Under the pieces are notes generated by a model, which was not told the DNA's origin, made no database searches, and worked only from the letters and a program-made list of their open reading frames with translations. A DNA stretch of 20,369 nucleotides from SURF-32 sp964648365 (GTDB lineage: Bacteria; Planctomycetota; Phycisphaerae; UBA1845), in the NCBI GenBank assembly GCA_964648365.1, contig CAZYLK010000106.1, positions 1 through 20,369 on the forward strand, written 5' to 3'. Below are positions 1-8,082 of this stretch, piece after piece (within the stretch, counting starts at the first letter, position 1; each line of letters opens with the position of its first letter). The position numbers and the translations under genes were made by a program.

Positions 1-510
1 ATTGACGAACTGGCTCGCTTCGGCGGCGTTCTGACGGGCGTCGTCGAAGGACTGTCGCCGACGGCGGCACGCTGGAAGCCGCCCGACGGCGCCTGGTCCA
101 TCCTGGAGGTCTGCCGGCACCTGCTGGACGAGGAAGTGGAGGACTTCCGTACCCGGCTGCGGTCGACGCTCGAAGATTCGACCCGGCCGTGGCCGCCGAT
201 CGATCCGCCCGGCTGGGCGATCGCGCGGAAATACAACGAGGCGGACCTGGCCGATACCGTTTCGCGCTTTCGCGCGGAGCGAGCCGCTTCCGTCGACTGG
301 CTCCGTTCGGTCATCGCCGGCGGCGAACCGGACTGGTCGCGATCCTACCTCCACCCGAAAGCGGGGCCGATCCGCGCCGGCGATCTGCTCGTCTCCTGGC
401 GGGCTCACGACTGCCTTCACCTGCGCCAGATCGCCAAGCGGATGCACCAGTTGGCCTGTGACCACGCCGCGGGTTTCAGCGCCGACTACGCCGGACCCTG
501 GACCGCCTGA
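1..510 (+). CDS. DinB-family protein, 5'-truncated by the window edge
   Basis: The frame is open from base 1 to a TGA at 508-510, giving 169 visible residues; the true start lies upstream. The visible part fits the DinB/YfiT-like four-helix-bundle fold. An early helix carries AWSILEVCRHLLDEE (His40 of the visible part), and a late helix carries HDCLHLRQIAKR (His136 and His140). Three histidines spaced this way are the usual divalent-metal site of the family. Between them is a hydrophilic stretch with WPPIDPPGWA, also typical of DinB_2-type proteins. Members are cytosolic and include metal-dependent thiol transferases and many uncharacterised proteins, so no substrate is assigned. No operon partner is visible; the next gene is 326 bp downstream and has its own promoter candidate. 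The first in-frame ATG (136) falls inside the domain and is not the start. The family call is fairly sure, the function is not. Confidence 0.75.
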   Translation: MDELARFGGVLTGVVEGLSPTAARWKPPDGAWSILEVCRHLLDEEVEDFRTRLRSTLEDSTRPWPPIDPPGWAIARKYNEADLADTVSRFRAERAASVDWLRSVIAGGEPDWSRSYLHPKAGPIRAGDLLVSWRAHDCLHLRQIAKRMHQLACDHAAGFSADYAGPWTA

Positions 511-836
511 GGCCGCCAACGCCGCAGAACGGGCCAGGTGGCAGCGATTATCGATGCGGCATCGGCTACCCAGTGCCGGCGCCGACACCCGTCATTCGGA
601 TTCGCCTCCGCAAACCGCCCGCGCCCGTCGCCCCCCGCCCCCGCTTGGCACGACTTATGCAACCTGAATCAGGTCGATCTGCGGAGTCGATGAATCCTCC
701 CGGCCCTGACGCGGTCGGTATTCGAGGGCCAGGGGGATTCCCATCACGGGGTTCGTTCAAGTTGTACGCGCGGCGATAGGACGCGGCCGCTGAGCCTTCG
801 CCTCGCTCGCGCTGCATCGCCGGGGAGGCTTTTGCG
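511..836. other. intergenic region between DinB gene and porin gene
   Basis: I see no convincing gene in these 326 bp. Small ORFs on both strands are rich in Pro, Arg and Ala and have no domain-like pattern. The region holds a C-rich tract (about 621-644), a strong sigma-54-type promoter at 645-661, and a short inverted repeat (6-bp arms at 702-707 and 725-730) in what would be the porin leader. A GGAGG ribosome-binding site lies just upstream of the porin ATG at 837. Confidence 0.6.
645..661 (+). promoter_or_regulatory. sigma-54 (RpoN) -24/-12 promoter upstream of the porin gene
   Basis: The sequence TTGGCACGACTTATGCA has the invariant GG (647-648) and GC (659-660) separated by exactly 10 bases. 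The -24 box TTGGCACG is a perfect consensus match, and the -12 box ATGCA differs by one base from TTGCA. Transcription would start near 672, giving a leader of about 165 nt before the porin ATG at 837. Sigma-54 promoters need an enhancer-binding activator; I could not identify its upstream site. Confidence 0.6.
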
Positions 837-2207
837 ATGTCGAACTGCTGCGTCTGGCTGGTTCTTGTGTCAGCCTCACTCGTTGGACAGACGCCGGAGA
901 CAACCGGCACGGCCGTGAGAACGCAGGAAACGCCGCCGGTGGCAGCGCAGGAAACGCCGGCAACGGCCGTGGAACCGGTGCCTGCCGACACACCCACCGA
1001 GGCAGGCGCGCTACAGGATGCCGCGGAGCCGCCGCCGCTGCGGGGCCTCTTCGACCTTGGCGCCGCGACCGCCACGGGCGACTGGGGCGGGGTCCGCACC
1101 GACCTCGAGGAAGCCGGGATCAAATTTAATCTTTACTACAATCAGCAGTTTCAGACCGTCGGGCACGGCGGGTTGAACACCAACGGCCACGGCAAAGGCA
1201 GCGGGTCACTCGACGCGTTCCTGTCGTTCGACCTCAGTCGGGTGTCGCCCGGGTGGACGGCGGAACTGTTCATCCACGGCCAGCGCAACTGGGGGGACGG
1301 TGTCAACGACCGCACCGGGGCGCTGACGGAAGTCAACGACGATGCCGACGGCGATATCGAACTGCACGTAGCCCAGCTCTGGTACCGGCATCACTTTTGG
1401 GACGGCCGCGTGTCGCTGACCCTGGGATTCCTGGACTTCCAGACCATCGCGGACCGCAATGCGTACGCCAACAGCGAGGACAAGCAGTTCTGGAACCAGG
1501 CGCTGGACAACAACCCATTCGTTCCGCTGGCGATCGGGCTGGGGGCCGCAGTGACGGTGCGGCCGTGCGAATGGTACACGCTGATCATCGGCGCGGCCGA
1601 CGCGCAGTCCGTCCTCTACAAACCGGGCTTTTCCACCGCGTTTCACGACGAGGATCTCTTTCGGGCGTACGTCGAGAACGACTTTCACGTCAAGATCCCG
1701 TCGCAGCGCGGCCCGCTCGCAGGCAACTACCGCCTCGGCCTGGCGTACGACCCGCTTCAGCGTTCAGTCTTCCCGAGGCGCCGCCAGAAGACGGAGACGG
1801 AAGGCAACAACGCGATCCTCTATGTCAACTTCGATCAGCAGGTCTACCGCGAGTCGTCGGAGGATGACCAGGGGCTGGGCATCTTCGGCCGGTTCGGCTA
1901 CCGCAACCCGGAGCGCAACCGCACGTCGCACTTCTGGTCGGGCGGTTTGTCCTACACCGGTCTGATCCCGTCGCGTGATCGAGACGTCCTGGGTGTCGCG
2001 TTCGCGATGCAGCGGGCGTCGCACATCTACCGCTACCGCGTGGACGACACGGCCGACAACGAAGTCGTCTACGAACTCTACTACGCCATCCGCGTCAGCG
2101 AGTGGTGCTGGATCACGCCTGACGTGCAGTACATCGTCAACCCCGGCGCGGCCGGCGACGTGGACGACGCGCTGGTGACGGGCGTGAGGCTGCGGCTGTC
2201 GTTCTGA
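837..2207 (+). CDS. OprB-family carbohydrate-selective outer-membrane porin
   Basis: This 456-residue protein should form a beta-barrel in the outer membrane for passive uptake of sugars or similar small solutes. It starts at an ATG preceded by GGAGG at good spacing. Residues 1-17 form a hydrophobic export signal, and residues about 18-68 are a low-complexity Thr/Pro/Ala/Glu linker. The OprB signature GDWGGVRTDLEEAGI begins at residue 81. The rest alternates aromatic and polar residues in barrel-like strands, with family-like stretches such as LGFLDFQTIADRNAYANSED and NAILYVNFDQQVYR. The chain ends in LRLRLSF, so it has the C-terminal Phe that outer-membrane barrels use for BAM recognition. 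It is a single gene, apparently transcribed from the sigma-54 promoter at 645-661. The real substrate cannot be read from sequence; some OprB relatives in planctomycetes are annotated only as porins. Confidence 0.85.
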   Translation: MSNCCVWLVLVSASLVGQTPETTGTAVRTQETPPVAAQETPATAVEPVPADTPTEAGALQDAAEPPPLRGLFDLGAATATGDWGGVRTDLEEAGIKFNLYYNQQFQTVGHGGLNTNGHGKGSGSLDAFLSFDLSRVSPGWTAELFIHGQRNWGDGVNDRTGALTEVNDDADGDIELHVAQLWYRHHFWDGRVSLTLGFLDFQTIADRNAYANSEDKQFWNQALDNNPFVPLAIGLGAAVTVRPCEWYTLIIGAADAQSVLYKPGFSTAFHDEDLFRAYVENDFHVKIPSQRGPLAGNYRLGLAYDPLQRSVFPRRRQKTETEGNNAILYVNFDQQVYRESSEDDQGLGIFGRFGYRNPERNRTSHFWSGGLSYTGLIPSRDRDVLGVAFAMQRASHIYRYRVDDTADNEVVYELYYAIRVSEWCWITPDVQYIVNPGAAGDVDDALVTGVRLRLSF

Positions 2208-2352
2208 CCGCGCTGTGACGCAGAGGCCCGGCGTCTACGAGCCGCGACGGCAGCTCCGGCTATGGTACACCAGCACGCCGCCGCACGGAACTTGCATCCC
2301 GTCGTCACATGCGGCACTATTGCCGGTCAGGCATGCGCGGAGAGACTGAGCA

Positions 2353-3219
2353 TTGTCGCAAACCGGGCCTCAGCCGTGGCATCCGACTCGATTCATCCGA
2401 TTTGAGAAGTCCCTCGCAACCAGCATGGGCACCGCGCGCATCCTGACCGATGCGGGGAAGGCCTACTGCAAGGCAATGGGCAATCCCCAAGGCCCGCATG
2501 CCCTCGCGTGTGAGTGGGTCGGCACGCAGCTCGCCCGCTGGCTCGGATTGCCGACATTCGACTTCGCCATTCTTCGGCTGGAGGAACTCGATGAGATTCC
2601 ACTGCCGGGAGGAGGTCGCATCGCGCCGGGTCCGGCATTCGTTACACGTGCCGAGACGGGTCACACATGGGGTGGCGATCCGGCCGAACTTGAACTGCTC
2701 GACAACCCGGACGACGTCGCCCGCCTGGTCGTGTTCGACACATGGACGTTGAACTGTGATCGCCACCCGCCCGACCTCGCCACGAGACGCCCCAACCGCG
2801 ACAACGTCTTTCTTTCCGGAGAAAACGCAGCGCCGGGGCGGTTCAGGCTGGTGGCCATGGATCACACGCATTGTTTCACCTGCGGTCGCGACCTCAACGC
2901 CGCTGTCGCAAGGATAGATTGCGTACGCGAAGAGCGGTTGTTCGGCCTCTTCAGCGGATTTGTGCCACTGGTGAAGGACCGGCGTTCGATCGTCCAGGAC
3001 ACTGCGGCACGGCTTGGCTCCCTGGATGCCGAGACCTGCCGTGCGATGGTTGATTCCATTCCCCCCGAGTGGGAGGTGGATCGAACCGCCCGAACGGCGT
3101 TGGTCCGTCTGGTTCACGATCGAGCCGGTTTCGTCGCCGATAGGATGCTACAATGGTTGGCGCCGGCGTGCTGGCCGCAGGGGGATCTGGATTTCGGCAA
3201 GGAAGGAGAGCTGACATGA
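2353..3219 (+). CDS. HipA-like kinase (HipA_2 type), first gene of a coupled pair
   Basis: This 288-residue soluble protein resembles the short HipA-like kinase family (HipA_2), which has the kinase lobe without the HipB-binding N-terminal domain of classical HipA. Visible kinase-like motifs are FDTWTLNCDR (residues 128-137, catalytic Asn/Asp), NRDNVFLS (148-155) and VAMDHTHCF (167-175, metal-binding Asp as in DFG). The helix LACEWVGTQLARWLGLPTFD (51-70) matches the family's pattern before the hinge. I chose the TTG at 2353 because a GGAGAG lies upstream and it keeps the N-terminal strand; the first ATG (2425, residue 25) would remove it. The stop overlaps the DUF3037 start by 4 bp (ATGA, 3216-3219), so the two are translationally coupled. 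By analogy with HipA it may phosphorylate a protein target; the substrate is unknown. Confidence 0.72.
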   Translation: MSQTGPQPWHPTRFIRFEKSLATSMGTARILTDAGKAYCKAMGNPQGPHALACEWVGTQLARWLGLPTFDFAILRLEELDEIPLPGGGRIAPGPAFVTRAETGHTWGGDPAELELLDNPDDVARLVVFDTWTLNCDRHPPDLATRRPNRDNVFLSGENAAPGRFRLVAMDHTHCFTCGRDLNAAVARIDCVREERLFGLFSGFVPLVKDRRSIVQDTAARLGSLDAETCRAMVDSIPPEWEVDRTARTALVRLVHDRAGFVADRMLQWLAPACWPQGDLDFGKEGELT

Positions 3220-3913
3220 CGCCAACCCGAGGCTACTACAGCGTCGTCCAGTACTGCCCGGACGCCTCACGGCTGGAGGCCGCGAACATCGGGGTCGTGC
3301 TCCTTTGTCCGGACATCGGGTTCGTCAGGGCGAGGACGGCTGCCGGAAACGACCGCGTCCGGCGGTTCTTCAGCGGCCAGTCTATTGACCTTGATCGCGT
3401 CAACGCCGCCAAGCGTGCCATTGTTCGCCGTGTGGAGATTGAAGGCGACTCGCTACGGACCCCCGAAGACCTGATCCGGTTCATGGACACGCGCGGTAAC
3501 GATATCGTTCTGACGCCGCCGCGCCCGGTGAAAGTCGTCGACCCGGAGAAGGAGATCGGGACGCTATTCGATGAACTCGTCGGCGGCCGCGTGGGGGGGA
3601 CGGGTCGGCGTCCGCTGCTGCCGGAACTGGACCGTATCTTTCGCCGGCCCTCGCTGGAGTCACGGGTGCTCTTTGACCAACGAGTGGAGGTTCCCGTTCT
3701 GCATCGGCCGCTGCGGGCACCCTACGCCTATCGCAACGGTGTGACTAATCTCGTCAAGCCGCAGCGGTTCGGGCCGGACGACAAGCATGCAACAACAGCG
3801 GCGATACGGCTGGCCGTCGAAGGCGACCTACTCCGGCGGCATCCCGTAGGCGACGAGCAGCATCGGCTGATCGTCGTTCCCGTGACCGATGCATCCGCAT
3901 CGACCACGGGCTT
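3216..3913 (+). CDS. DUF3037 protein, 3' end lost in an assembly gap
   Basis: The ATG at 3216 overlaps the kinase stop and is preceded by GGAAGGAG. About 232 residues are visible before the N run. The opening RGYYSVVQYCPDASR followed by LEAANIGVVLLCPD matches the N-terminus of DUF3037 proteins, which are of unknown function. Next come RARTAAGNDRVRRFF and a region of basic helices and short strands. The C-terminus and stop codon are missing. From general knowledge, DUF3037 genes are commonly found directly next to HipA-like kinase genes, and the overlap here agrees with a functional pair. Whether it is a substrate, an inhibitor or an accessory subunit of the kinase is unknown. Any translation that runs through the N region into the transporter downstream is an artefact. 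Confidence 0.75.
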
Positions 3914-4013
3914 NNNNNNNNNNNNNNNNNNNNNNNNNNNNNNNNNNNNNNNNNNNNNNNNNNNNNNNNNNNNNNNNNNNNNNNNNNNNNNNNNNNNNNN
4001 NNNNNNNNNNNNN
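3914..4013. other. assembly gap (100 N)
   Basis: There are exactly 100 undetermined bases, the conventional length for a scaffold gap of unknown size. The distance, and even the adjacency, of the genes on either side should not be trusted. Confidence 0.97.
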
Positions 4014-4185
4014 CCCGGAAATATTCGATATCCCGCGACGTTTGCACCGGCATCCGCGGGATTTGCTTTTGTGCCAGAAACCAGACGCCCTCACGCTGAT
4101 CCAGGTCCGAGAACATCTCTGCCCGGCCATCGCGACGGTCGGCACTCGCCACACGGCGGCGGCCGGCCGGGGGGTGGATCGTTGA
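4014..4185 (+). CDS. possible C-terminal fragment of an unidentified protein
   Basis: After the gap, one plus-strand frame is open for 56 codons to TGA at 4183-4185. It begins PEIFDIPRRLHRHPRDLLLC and continues with a helix-like segment around DALTLIQVREHLCPAIATV. Third codon positions are GC-rich in the second half, as in neighbouring genes. The stop overlaps the likely TTG start of the transporter (TTGA, 4182-4185), which would fit a coupled upstream gene whose body lies in the gap. I do not recognise the protein. The opposite strand also has an open frame here, so this may not be coding. It could be the end of the DUF3037 gene only if the true gap length restores that frame. Confidence 0.3.
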
Positions 4186-5921
4186 GTCTCGCCGAGGCGC
4201 CGCCGCCCGCCCCCGCGACCGCGCGCGTCTGTCGCGGGCCGCTCCTGGCCAGAGCACTGCGCGCCGCGTGGCGGGACGGCTATTCCGCAGCGCATTTCCG
4301 CTCAGATCTGCTCGCCGGGCTGATCGTGGGCGCGGTGGCACTGCCGCTGTCGATGGCGCTGGCGATCGCGACGGGCGTGCCGCCCCAGCACGGCCTGTAT
4401 ACCGCGGCCGTGGCGGGGGCCGTGATCGCCATCTTCGGCGGCTCCCACGTGCAGGTGTCCGGCCCCACCGCCGCCTTCGTCGTAATCCTCGCGCCGATCG
4501 TGCAGCAGTACGGCATCGCCGGGCTGATGTGCGCGTCGCTGATGGCAGGTGTGATTCTTATCCTCTTGGGTGTCGGCGGGTTGGGGAAGCTGATCGAGTT
4601 CATCCCCTACCCGGTCACGACGGGATTTACGGCCGGCATCGCCGTGGTCATCGCCACGTTGCAACTGAAGGACTTCTTCGGCCTGACCGTCCCGGCCATG
4701 CCCGACCACTTCGTCGAGAAGGTGGCCGTGCTGATCGGCGCCGCCGGAAGCTGGCGGGGGGCGGATGCGGTTGTGGGTGGTGTTACCCTGGCGATGCTCG
4801 TTCTGCTTCCGCGCCTCACGCGGCGGGTTCCCGCGCCGCTGATTGCATTGCCGGTGGCGGCGGTGGCGGCGTGGCTGGCGGCGCGGATCGCGCCAGGGCT
4901 TCAGGTGGCGACGATCGACTCCGCATTCGGCGGAATCCCCGCGACGCTGCCGCGTCCGAGCCTTCCGTGGAGCGAGGCGGCGGCCGCGATTGAGTGGCGC
5001 GTGCTCATCGGCCCGGCACTGGCGATCGCCCTGCTCGGCGCGATCGAATCGCTGCTGTCCGCGGTCATTTCGGACGGCATGACCGGTCGCAAGCATGACC
5101 CGGATGCGGAACTGATCGGTCAGGGTCTGGGCAACGTCGTCGCGCCGTTCTTCGGTGGGTTTGCCGCCACCGGCGCCATCGCGCGAACCGCGACCAACGT
5201 CCGCGCCGGGGCCCGCACGCCGGTGGCCGCGATCATCCATGCTGCGTTTATCTTCGCCGCGATGGGTCTGCTGGCCGGGCTGCTCGGTTATCTGCCGATG
5301 GCGGCGATGGCGGCGCTGCTGCTGGTGGTGGCGTGGAACATGAGCGAACTGCGTCACGCCATCCGCGTCGTCCGCATCGGCCCGCGCAGCGACGCGGCCG
5401 TACTGATCGTGTGTTTCGGTCTGACGGTCATCTTCGACATGGTTGTCGCCGTCGGCGCCGGCGTCGTGCTGGCGGCGTTGCTGTTCATGCGGCGCATGGC
5501 CGAGCTCTCCACGGTAAGGCTGGCGGGCGCGGATCATCCAGCCCTGTCGGCGGAGCTTCCTACCGGGGTGCTGGTGTATGAAGTGGCAGGTCCGCTCTTT
5601 TTCGGCGCGGCTCAACGCGGACTCAGCGCGCTGCGCACGATCTCGTCCAATGTGCGTGCCGTCATCCTCGACATGCGCGGCGCACCCACCATGGACACCA
5701 CGGGTTTGATCAACCTCGAATCCACCATCGAAACGCTCCGCCGCGCCGGCATCTTCGTGGCGGTTGCGGGTGCCCGCCATCAGCCGCTGCGTCTGATGGC
5801 CAACGCCGGCTGGAAGCACCGCAGCGACGTGGTAGTGTTCGGCACCGTTGCGGATGCCGTCGCCGCTGTGCGGGCGCACCTTGAGAGCCGTCCGCCCATC
5901 GACAAGCCCGAACCAGCTTGA
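4182..5921 (+). CDS. SulP-family anion transporter with C-terminal STAS domain
   Basis: This inner-membrane protein of 579 residues belongs to the SulP/SLC26 family, which moves sulfate, bicarbonate or other anions. The start is inferred: no ATG precedes the first membrane segment, and the TTG at 4182, with a G-rich stretch before it, gives the normal short cytosolic N-terminus ending in RDGYSAAHFRSDLLAG. Transmembrane segments follow from about residue 43, with the family motif GVPPQHGLYTA (65-75) and then GGSHVQVSGPTAAF. A second conserved stretch reads FFGGFAATGAIARTATN. The STAS domain starts near residue 459 (LPTGVLVYEVAGPLFF) and includes VILDMRGAPTMDTTGL. Bacterial SulP genes often sit beside carbonic anhydrase genes; none is visible here. 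Substrate is unassigned. The stop is followed by a 180-bp gap before the Kelch gene. Confidence 0.88.
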   Translation: MSLAEAPPPAPATARVCRGPLLARALRAAWRDGYSAAHFRSDLLAGLIVGAVALPLSMALAIATGVPPQHGLYTAAVAGAVIAIFGGSHVQVSGPTAAFVVILAPIVQQYGIAGLMCASLMAGVILILLGVGGLGKLIEFIPYPVTTGFTAGIAVVIATLQLKDFFGLTVPAMPDHFVEKVAVLIGAAGSWRGADAVVGGVTLAMLVLLPRLTRRVPAPLIALPVAAVAAWLAARIAPGLQVATIDSAFGGIPATLPRPSLPWSEAAAAIEWRVLIGPALAIALLGAIESLLSAVISDGMTGRKHDPDAELIGQGLGNVVAPFFGGFAATGAIARTATNVRAGARTPVAAIIHAAFIFAAMGLLAGLLGYLPMAAMAALLLVVAWNMSELRHAIRVVRIGPRSDAAVLIVCFGLTVIFDMVVAVGAGVVLAALLFMRRMAELSTVRLAGADHPALSAELPTGVLVYEVAGPLFFGAAQRGLSALRTISSNVRAVILDMRGAPTMDTTGLINLESTIETLRRAGIFVAVAGARHQPLRLMANAGWKHRSDVVVFGTVADAVAAVRAHLESRPPIDKPEPA

Positions 5922-6020
5922 TCAGGGCTGATCGACCGCTCCGCGAGACGCGAGGCGCTCCAGGTTATGGGGCCTGACGGCTCTGGCGGCGGGTCGTGTC
6001 ACACATCCGACTCTGGAGAA

Positions 6021-6049
6021 TTGAACTCCGTCGCGTATTCCGCCATACT
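6021..6049 (+). promoter_or_regulatory. candidate sigma-70-type promoter for the Kelch genes
   Basis: TTGAAC (6021-6026) and CATACT (6044-6049) are separated by exactly 17 bases. Each matches four of six consensus positions. A start near 6056 would leave a leader of about 46 nt before the first Kelch gene. This is a pattern match only; promoter rules in this lineage are poorly known. Confidence 0.3.
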
Positions 6050-6101
6050 GGTGCTCGGCGTACAGGAATCCGGGTAGCTTGCGGGTGCGACGGGGGGAAC
6101 C

Positions 6102-8027
6102 ATGAGAACGAAGACGGCTGCGATATTTGCGGCAGCGGCATGGGGCACGACCGGCCTCACGGCGGCCACGACCGGCCAATGCCCGCCTGACTGGCGTCCG
6201 CTCACACTCAGCGGTCGCGAAGGGCACGCCATGGCGTATGACTCAGCCCGCGGCGTGACGGTTCTCTTTGGTGGGCTGGACAGCGGCCGCGACGGAGAGA
6301 CTTGGGAATGGGACGGTCGGCGCTGGAGGCTGGCTGCCGCCGACGGACCGGCGCCACGCGTCGAACACGCGATGGCGTTCGACAGCCGGCGCGGCGTCTG
6401 CGTGCTCCATGGCGGCTATGGCGAGAACTTCCGCGATTTCCGCGACACCTGGGAATGGGACGGAGACCGCTGGACACAGGTGTGGGACGAGGGCAGTTTT
6501 TCCATCTCCTCTCATGCGATGGCCTACGACGAGCAGCGCGAGGTCGTCGTGCTTAAATTGACGGGTCGGCAGACGTGGGAGTGGGACGGTGAGGAGTGGC
6601 AGTATGCCGACTTCGACGGCCCCGACCCCGGCTACGATTGCGCTCTCGCTTACGATGCATCCCGCGGCGTGACCGTCCTGTTCGGCGGGTCGGAAGCCGA
6701 TCCATGCACGTATGAGTGGGACGGACAATCCTGGACGCAGCGAACGTGCAGCGGACCGGGCGCGCGTCTCGCGCCGGTCATGGTCTACGACTCAGAACGC
6801 GAGGTCGTGCTCCTTCATGGTTCCTCGTCTGACGTCTGGGAATGGGACGGTCAGACGTGGACTGAAGTCGACACCGAAGGACCGAGCACGCGGTATTACC
6901 ATGCGGCGGCGTTCGATCAGGATCGTGGCGTGATGGTCGTTTACGGCGGTACCAGCACCGACATCGTTCGCAGCGATACGTGGGAGTACGACGGCGTGCG
7001 TTGGAATCAGGCCGTGGCCGTCGAGAATCTGCCTCCCGATCTGACCGGACCGGGCATGGTGTATGATCGCGCCCGCGACGAAATGGTCGCCTTTGGCGGA
7101 TACAACTTCGAGCGGGATCTCTATCGGCGGGACACGTGGGTCTTCGACGGCGAGACGTGGACGAAGCGCGACGTGGTCGGCCCGTCCGTACGTCAGAACC
7201 CCGCCATGACCTATGACCGTCACCGCGAGGTCGTCGTGCTGTTCGGCGGAGCCGTTGCTTTGAACGACACGTGGGAGTGGGACGGCGGCGAATGGACAAA
7301 ACGCGCCGACGGTGGCCCTCCGCAGGACAGCGGCCCTGTCATGGCCTACGACGGCGCTCGCCGCGTGTCGGTGCTGTTCGCGGGCGGTCAGACGTGGGAG
7401 TGGGACGGCGGACAATGGCGACGGCGCAACGTGGCGGGACCGCCGCCGCGGACGTTGGGAGCGATGGTCTACGATGCAGCCCGCGGCGTCTGCGTGCTGT
7501 TCGGCGGCGGGGGCTATCTGCGCGATACGTGGACCTGGGACGGCGAGGCCTGGACGCAGCAGCAGCCGCAGACCCTGCCGCCGAGCCGACGACGGCACGC
7601 CATGGCGTATGACGAGGCGCGTCGCGTCACGGTGATGTACGGCGGCTACAACGGCGGAAACCTCGCCGATGCGTGGGAATGGGACGGCCGCGACTGGACG
7701 CGAGTCTCGGATGGCACGCCCGATGCACGGCAGGGCGCAGCGATGGCCTACGATGCGGCACGGCAGCGAGTGGTCATGTTCGCGGGTTACGACTTCGCGC
7801 ACGAGAACGGCGGCAACAATGAGACGTGGCAGTATCGGCGGTTTGTCGGCGACTGCGATTGCGACCACGACGTCGATCTGGCGGACTACGAGCTGTACGG
7901 CACATGTATGAAGGGGCCGGGCAAATCGCTGCGCGACCCGTGTGTCTGTGCCGATCGGGACGCTGACAACGATCTCGACCTGCGAGATTTCGCCATCTTC
8001 CAGCGATCGTTCACTGGCGGCGGGTAG
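6102..8027 (+). CDS. secreted Kelch-repeat protein with dockerin-like EF-hand tail (copy 1)
   Basis: This 641-residue exported protein starts at an ATG preceded by GGGGGAA. Residues 1 to about 25 form a signal peptide ending before QCPPDW. I count 12 repeats of about 40-50 residues with the core MAYDxxRGVxVLFGG, then DTWEWDGxxW, then GPxxR. This is the Kelch/galactose-oxidase beta-propeller pattern; 12 blades suggest two six-bladed propellers or one large one. The C-terminal 59 residues (from about 583) hold two EF-hand-like loops, DCDHDVDLADY and DRDADNDLDLRDF, separated by a Cys-containing spacer. This tail type is very common in planctomycete exported proteins. Each blade has several Trp, unusual for Kelch. 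The protein probably binds or acts outside the cell; no catalytic residue set was recognised. Copy 2 follows 55 bp downstream on the same strand. Confidence 0.85.
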   Translation: MRTKTAAIFAAAAWGTTGLTAATTGQCPPDWRPLTLSGREGHAMAYDSARGVTVLFGGLDSGRDGETWEWDGRRWRLAAADGPAPRVEHAMAFDSRRGVCVLHGGYGENFRDFRDTWEWDGDRWTQVWDEGSFSISSHAMAYDEQREVVVLKLTGRQTWEWDGEEWQYADFDGPDPGYDCALAYDASRGVTVLFGGSEADPCTYEWDGQSWTQRTCSGPGARLAPVMVYDSEREVVLLHGSSSDVWEWDGQTWTEVDTEGPSTRYYHAAAFDQDRGVMVVYGGTSTDIVRSDTWEYDGVRWNQAVAVENLPPDLTGPGMVYDRARDEMVAFGGYNFERDLYRRDTWVFDGETWTKRDVVGPSVRQNPAMTYDRHREVVVLFGGAVALNDTWEWDGGEWTKRADGGPPQDSGPVMAYDGARRVSVLFAGGQTWEWDGGQWRRRNVAGPPPRTLGAMVYDAARGVCVLFGGGGYLRDTWTWDGEAWTQQQPQTLPPSRRRHAMAYDEARRVTVMYGGYNGGNLADAWEWDGRDWTRVSDGTPDARQGAAMAYDAARQRVVMFAGYDFAHENGGNNETWQYRRFVGDCDCDHDVDLADYELYGTCMKGPGKSLRDPCVCADRDADNDLDLRDFAIFQRSFTGGG

Positions 8028-8082
8028 GGATGGCCGCTGACGGGACTGACGTTTGGCCAGCCATAGATTCAGGGGGAAGAAC

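Noticed and set aside
4302..5879. Long minus-strand open frame opposite the SulP gene
   Set aside because: His/Arg/Asp-rich antisense shadow of a GC-rich gene with no domain pattern; the plus strand encodes a clear transporter.
3153..5921. Single long protein of over 900 residues spanning the N run
   Set aside because: It only exists because N codons are translated as X across the scaffold gap; the two ends belong to different families (DUF3037 and SulP).
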